A DNA stretch of 64,000 bases from Oscheius dolichura (taxonomy: Eukaryota > Nematoda > Chromadorea > Rhabditida > Rhabditidae): positions 8,928,001 through 8,992,000 of the forward strand of contig OW051497.1 of assembly GCA_932521035.1 (NCBI GenBank), read 5' to 3'. Within the stretch, counting starts at the first letter, position 1; each line of letters opens with the position of its first letter. The translations under genes and the position numbers were made by a program. The notes under the pieces are model-generated. The model worked only from the letters and a program-made list of their open reading frames with translations, was not told where the DNA came from and ran no database searches. Shown here one piece after another: positions 60,840-64,000 of this stretch.

Positions 60840-62119
60840 TCAATGTTTTATTCCCACTCTAACGACAGAAGAGATCACAAGGAATACCAACAAGACGAAG
60901 AGAAGAGCTGCCACACAACGAAGAGCATATATGCTCTTTCCCATACACCCCTGTCCTTTCCTGATATTGTCTTTCCTTTGCACCGTTATTCCTGTCTCAA
61001 TTAGAGTCTTCTCTACATATTCTCCCGTCATCTCGATGTTTTTCTCAAGGCGATCTGTTAGGTTGGCCTAAAGCGAGTAATCTTTAGTTATTAAGGTCAC
61101 ATACCTCGACGTCAATATAAATTCTCATCTCATGGAACAGCTTGTCAAGTTCTTGAATCGATTGCCCTACCCTTATGATCATCTCGTGACGCTCACTGAC
61201 CTGCAATTCACAATTCAATAAGAACGAACAAAGCAAGGGAACCTCCTGGACTACGGCCTGGAACTCGTTGATTCTGATGGCCCTCTGCAATTGCTCTTCC
61301 ACCGTGCTCTGCTCTTTGTCTAAATATTACCATATCTATAAATGTCTGCTTTTCATACCCCTAAAATCGAGAAGTCGTTCCTCTTCTGGGGCCGAGTATT
61401 TCAAGACATGCAGGGTCGAATATTCCAGAGCCCTCTGGCGACTAGCCTCTTCGTACTCTACATAATCCCTGTTACACATAACCAGAACGTGGCTCAGAGA
61501 CTCGGTTAACGTGGCCAGCTGATCCCTCCGTATCCGATCATCTACCCCACTGGCCCCTTCTTCTTTCATACCGTCCTTCAACCCTGCGTAGACCTTTACT
61601 CCGGAACTCATAGGTCCTACCGTTAATCGCAGAGCAAATACTTGCCGAACGGCTGTAGACTTCTTGGAACTCGTTGTCCAGTACCTTTATCATCTCTCTT
61701 ACTGCATCTAAAGGGGGATTTCAGTTCAATCCAGGTGAAGGGATGGGGAGAGTGACCTACCGATATTGGGGTCGTTGCTGTCCAATGCGGCCAGAAGAAG
61801 ACGGTACAGCTGGGAAACGTGATCAGCTGCCTGACGGACACCGAGGAGAGCCTTCCGCTGCAGGAGAACTTTTTGAAGGAACTGAAAGGAACCTCAACTG
61901 TTGAAGCCGTCCCTAACCTCATCTAAATTGCAGTGTTCAACCGGGTCGGTCTCATCCTCCCTCCCAAAGTCACTGTTTTCCTCAATGTGCCTCTGCAAAT
62001 CTTTTGGACTTCTCGTGAGACTTATATCAGTAACGGTATGCAACGCGAATCAGCCAAAAAGTCTAGTTTAAAAAAACAAGTGGCTGACTCACAGTGAGGC
62101 TGCTGAGTCGGTCCCTCAT
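60840..62119 (-). CDS. Syntaxin-family (Qa-type) SNARE
   Basis: Eight phase-consistent exons (62119-62093, 61992-61918, 61881-61761, 61707-61642, 61616-61359, 61319-61243, 61200-61105, 61067-60840) encode 315 residues starting MRDRLSSLT. The order is syntaxin-like: an acidic N-terminal part, helical Habc region (LDEFLQKVLLQRKALLGVRQ onward), the SNARE helix (ERHEMIIRVGQSIQELDKLF, then IDVEANLTDRLEKNIEMTGE), a short basic linker and one C-terminal membrane anchor (CVAALLFVLLVFLVISSVV). The SNARE helix aligns without gaps to plasma-membrane syntaxins. At the central ionic (zero) layer, where syntaxins have Gln, this protein has Glu (codon GAG, last codon of its exon). It should act in vesicle fusion at the plasma membrane or an endomembrane. 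A 36-nt intron (61917-61882) containing a stop had to be removed before LQKVLL. It could be a divergent paralog of the neuronal or epithelial syntaxins. Confidence 0.9.
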
Positions 62120-62860
62120 GTCAGGAATGAAGTGAGGAGGAGAGAGGCAGAAACAGCGGGAAAATATTGTCCCGAATCTGTTTACTTTGCTGAAAATTCG
62201 TGAGGAATATTGAGAAACAGGTGAGTATGGCAAATCTGTTTTGGGAGATGATTGCATACAGGATGAGACCATCAAGGGGCAAGCGGCCGGCAATTTTAAC
62301 TGTTAAAGTTGTACCGTGTCCGTCTGTCAACATCAAAAGTTTGATTTTCCCAAAAACTTTTATGTGATTTTATAGAGAAAAAAACCGATGGGGTATGTTT
62401 GATTGTTCATTGTCTGCCAAATTCTTTCATTCCTTCTAATGTTTCTCTATGCGTTCATCGTACCCGGAACAAAGTTTTACTTGATCTATGCGGGTTTTGT
62501 CTCTCTTTTTCTGTTCTCCGCTGCTGACAGAAGGTAAAGAAGCTAACATCACCCAAGAATCTTTGCTTCTCTTGATAGCGCGTAGTTTGACCGCCTGTAC
62601 TCGACAGTGAGAATTCAAGACGCATTCTGATGATAAACCAGTTTTGGTAATTTAGCACACAGAATTCCAAAACGTATGCCACTGAGCCATTTCAGAGAAA
62701 CGGAGCACGATTTTTTAGTTTTTCTCTCGAATGGTGAAGTTCTTTGTCTCATGAACCAAGAGCATTTTGTGGGCAGTGAGAGAATGGAGGGGTGTTATCC
62801 GCGGATGCCTTTTCACCCTTCGCGGATAACGTTTCACCCCTAGCTTTTCTTATGTGATTT
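62120..62860. other. Upstream flank of the syntaxin gene
   Basis: No gene is supported. Near 62796-62830 there is a small palindromic element, TTATCCGCGGA paired with TCGCGGATAA, just outside the foldback repeat that follows. Confidence 0.4.
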
Positions 62861-63180
62861 GACGGGGATAATTGTTCGCTTTTCAGTTTAATTGATACTT
62901 TTGCTATCTTCATCGCGTACCCCCACCCCCTTCCAAGTAAAAGCTCCAAAGGAGACATGCAGGCATGTCGACGAGGAACCACTAGGCAGGGGGTTCGGGG
63001 AGCACAGCCCCCCCCCCCCCCCCCCCCCCGAGTAAATTATGGAATTTTCTTCTCTACAAGTTACTAATATCGTATTATAAGGAGACTCCAAGGTAAAAAT
63101 ACTGGAGGTACGCGATAAAGATAGCAAAAATATCCATTAAACTGAAAGGCGAAAAGTTATCCGCTGATACCCGTCACCCG
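62861..63180. repeat. Foldback (MITE-like) inverted repeat with internal C tract
   Basis: The left arm (about 62861-62956) and right arm (about 63081-63180) match as reverse complements; shared blocks are TTTCAGTTTAAT, TTTTGCTATCTT and ATCGCGTACC. The spacer holds an uninterrupted run of 22 C (63008-63029). There is no coding capacity. This looks like a short non-autonomous foldback element. Confidence 0.7.
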
Positions 63181-63391
63181 TCCTGAGAGAATGTGAAAAC
63201 AAGCCGTGAATATGACTCATTTTTTCTTCGATGTTTTGCAGCAACGATGAGAAAATGAGAAATTGAGATCATAGTCCAGGACCGCGTGGTCGACTGTAGC
63301 CGTTTTCGACCACTTCGTGGCGGGGGTAAAGGGGAAATGAATGAAGCCCTCGGTTCGTTTTATTCTTTTTTCATTTCCGGTTCGGTTTGTA

Positions 63392-63478
63392 AACGTCTCC
63401 GGTAGGGGGAGAACACGGGAGAACGTCTCCAGCAGGGGGAGAACACGGGAGCGCGGGAGAGCGGGAGAACGGGAGAAT
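63392..63478 (+). repeat. Short tandem repeat, ~30-bp units decaying to GCGGGAGA units
   Basis: Two 29-30-bp units (AACGTCTCC(G/A)G(T/C)AGGGGG followed by AGAACACGGGA) lie head to tail and are followed by shorter GCGGGAGA/ACGGGAGA units. A degenerate reverse-complement version (TTCTCCTGTGTTCTCC) occurs near 50.73 kb. Confidence 0.65.
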
Positions 63479-64000
63479 TAGGAAGTGCCCCTGCCCCGTT
63501 GGAGAGAACCCGTGAAGGTTACTGTTGATGAGTAACACACCCACAGACCAAAACTAAGGAAGGCGGCACCCGGGCAAGAATGAAGCGGGAGAACACAAAT
63601 TAAACGGAGGGATGAAATGAGCGGCAAGTTGGGTAAGAGTTTACGAATAAGAAACGGAAGAGTTAAAGGCAGTCAGGGAGTTTTTCGACCAGGCCTCAGA
63701 AAATAGAGAATTTTTTGCTGATTACGATGCACTATTTTATAAATTATAAAAATGTCAAAATAAGGAGAAAAATGCGTCCAAAGTGCTCGAATATCGACCA
63801 ACGTCAGCATCCCAAGTTACGGACGTCAGCACTCCGGCGCCCGGGAAGAGCGTTTTTTCAAAATTTGGTCAGCAGTCGTCAGCATTTTGATGTTTTATCG
63901 CCCTTTTTATCATTTATTTTCGTTTTTTCAACATTTTAAACGATTCCTATAAGTAAACTAAAGGTAAATATAATGAAAATCCTGAAATATGAAACCTCCG
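63479..64000. other. Right-end non-coding stretch
   Basis: The last 520 bases hold only short ORFs. The sequence becomes AT-rich with no gene, splice chain or paired repeat that I can support. Confidence 0.4.

Noticed and set aside
1..64000. Search for tRNA, rRNA, spliced-leader RNA and CRISPR arrays
   Set aside because: No cloverleaf with intact A and B boxes, no rRNA core sequence, no regular repeat-spacer array and no recognisable spliced-leader exon was found by eye. A covariance-model scan would be decisive.

Overview
The window reads as animal nuclear DNA with a very compact exon structure, most likely from a nematode. No rRNA, tRNA, CRISPR or prokaryotic operon was seen. Introns are typically 35-60 nt with GT...AG borders and (T)TTTCAG- or TTTTAG-like acceptors, and nearly every gene had to be rebuilt by splicing. 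The nematode assignment is an inference. It rests on the tiny introns, two tandem F-box/FTH-like genes, an astacin protease with ShKT tails, a NADAR protein and an insulin-like peptide with an extra cysteine pair. No spliced-leader sequence was seen to settle it.

Layout from left to right. A long coiled-coil gene runs off the left edge (minus strand, 35-3092). A poorly understood 3.1-8.2 kb stretch holds three weak minus-strand ORFs. An SLC9B/NHA-type Na+/H+ antiporter (8265-10379, plus) converges on a neuropeptide Y/F-like GPCR (10861-14031, minus). After about 6 kb of apparently empty DNA come a NADAR-domain protein (19977-23156, minus) and an insulin-like peptide precursor (23704-24138, minus). 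A second gene-poor stretch (24.1-29.4 kb) precedes a complete 25-exon multidomain acetyl-CoA carboxylase (29434-40838, plus), the best-supported gene here. Next are a MYND/SET (SMYD-like) methyltransferase model joined to a coiled-coil N-terminus (41541-45765, minus) and a small coiled-coil protein (47225-48050, minus). A repeat-rich block (46-53.7 kb) follows, then an astacin metalloprotease (53913-56179, minus), two paralogous F-box/FTH-like genes (57863-58929 and 59574-60400, plus) and a syntaxin-type SNARE (60840-62119, minus). The right end is repeat-rich and non-coding.

No cluster with a shared pathway is evident; this is an ordinary mix of metabolic, transport, signalling and trafficking genes. 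The most interesting points are residue-level departures in otherwise well-conserved proteins: a Glu at the SNARE zero layer of the syntaxin, a Cys for His and an atypical biotinylation site in the carboxylase, and Asp for Asn in the SET NHSC motif. Others are the unusual insulin-like precursor, the two-frame exons joining coiled coil to SMYD, and a composite repeat built from inverted arms and many copies of a motif containing GACTGAAAGTCCGCGGAC. I did not find a clearly new multi-gene system. All family calls come from motifs recognised by eye, and exon borders were placed by reading-phase consistency.
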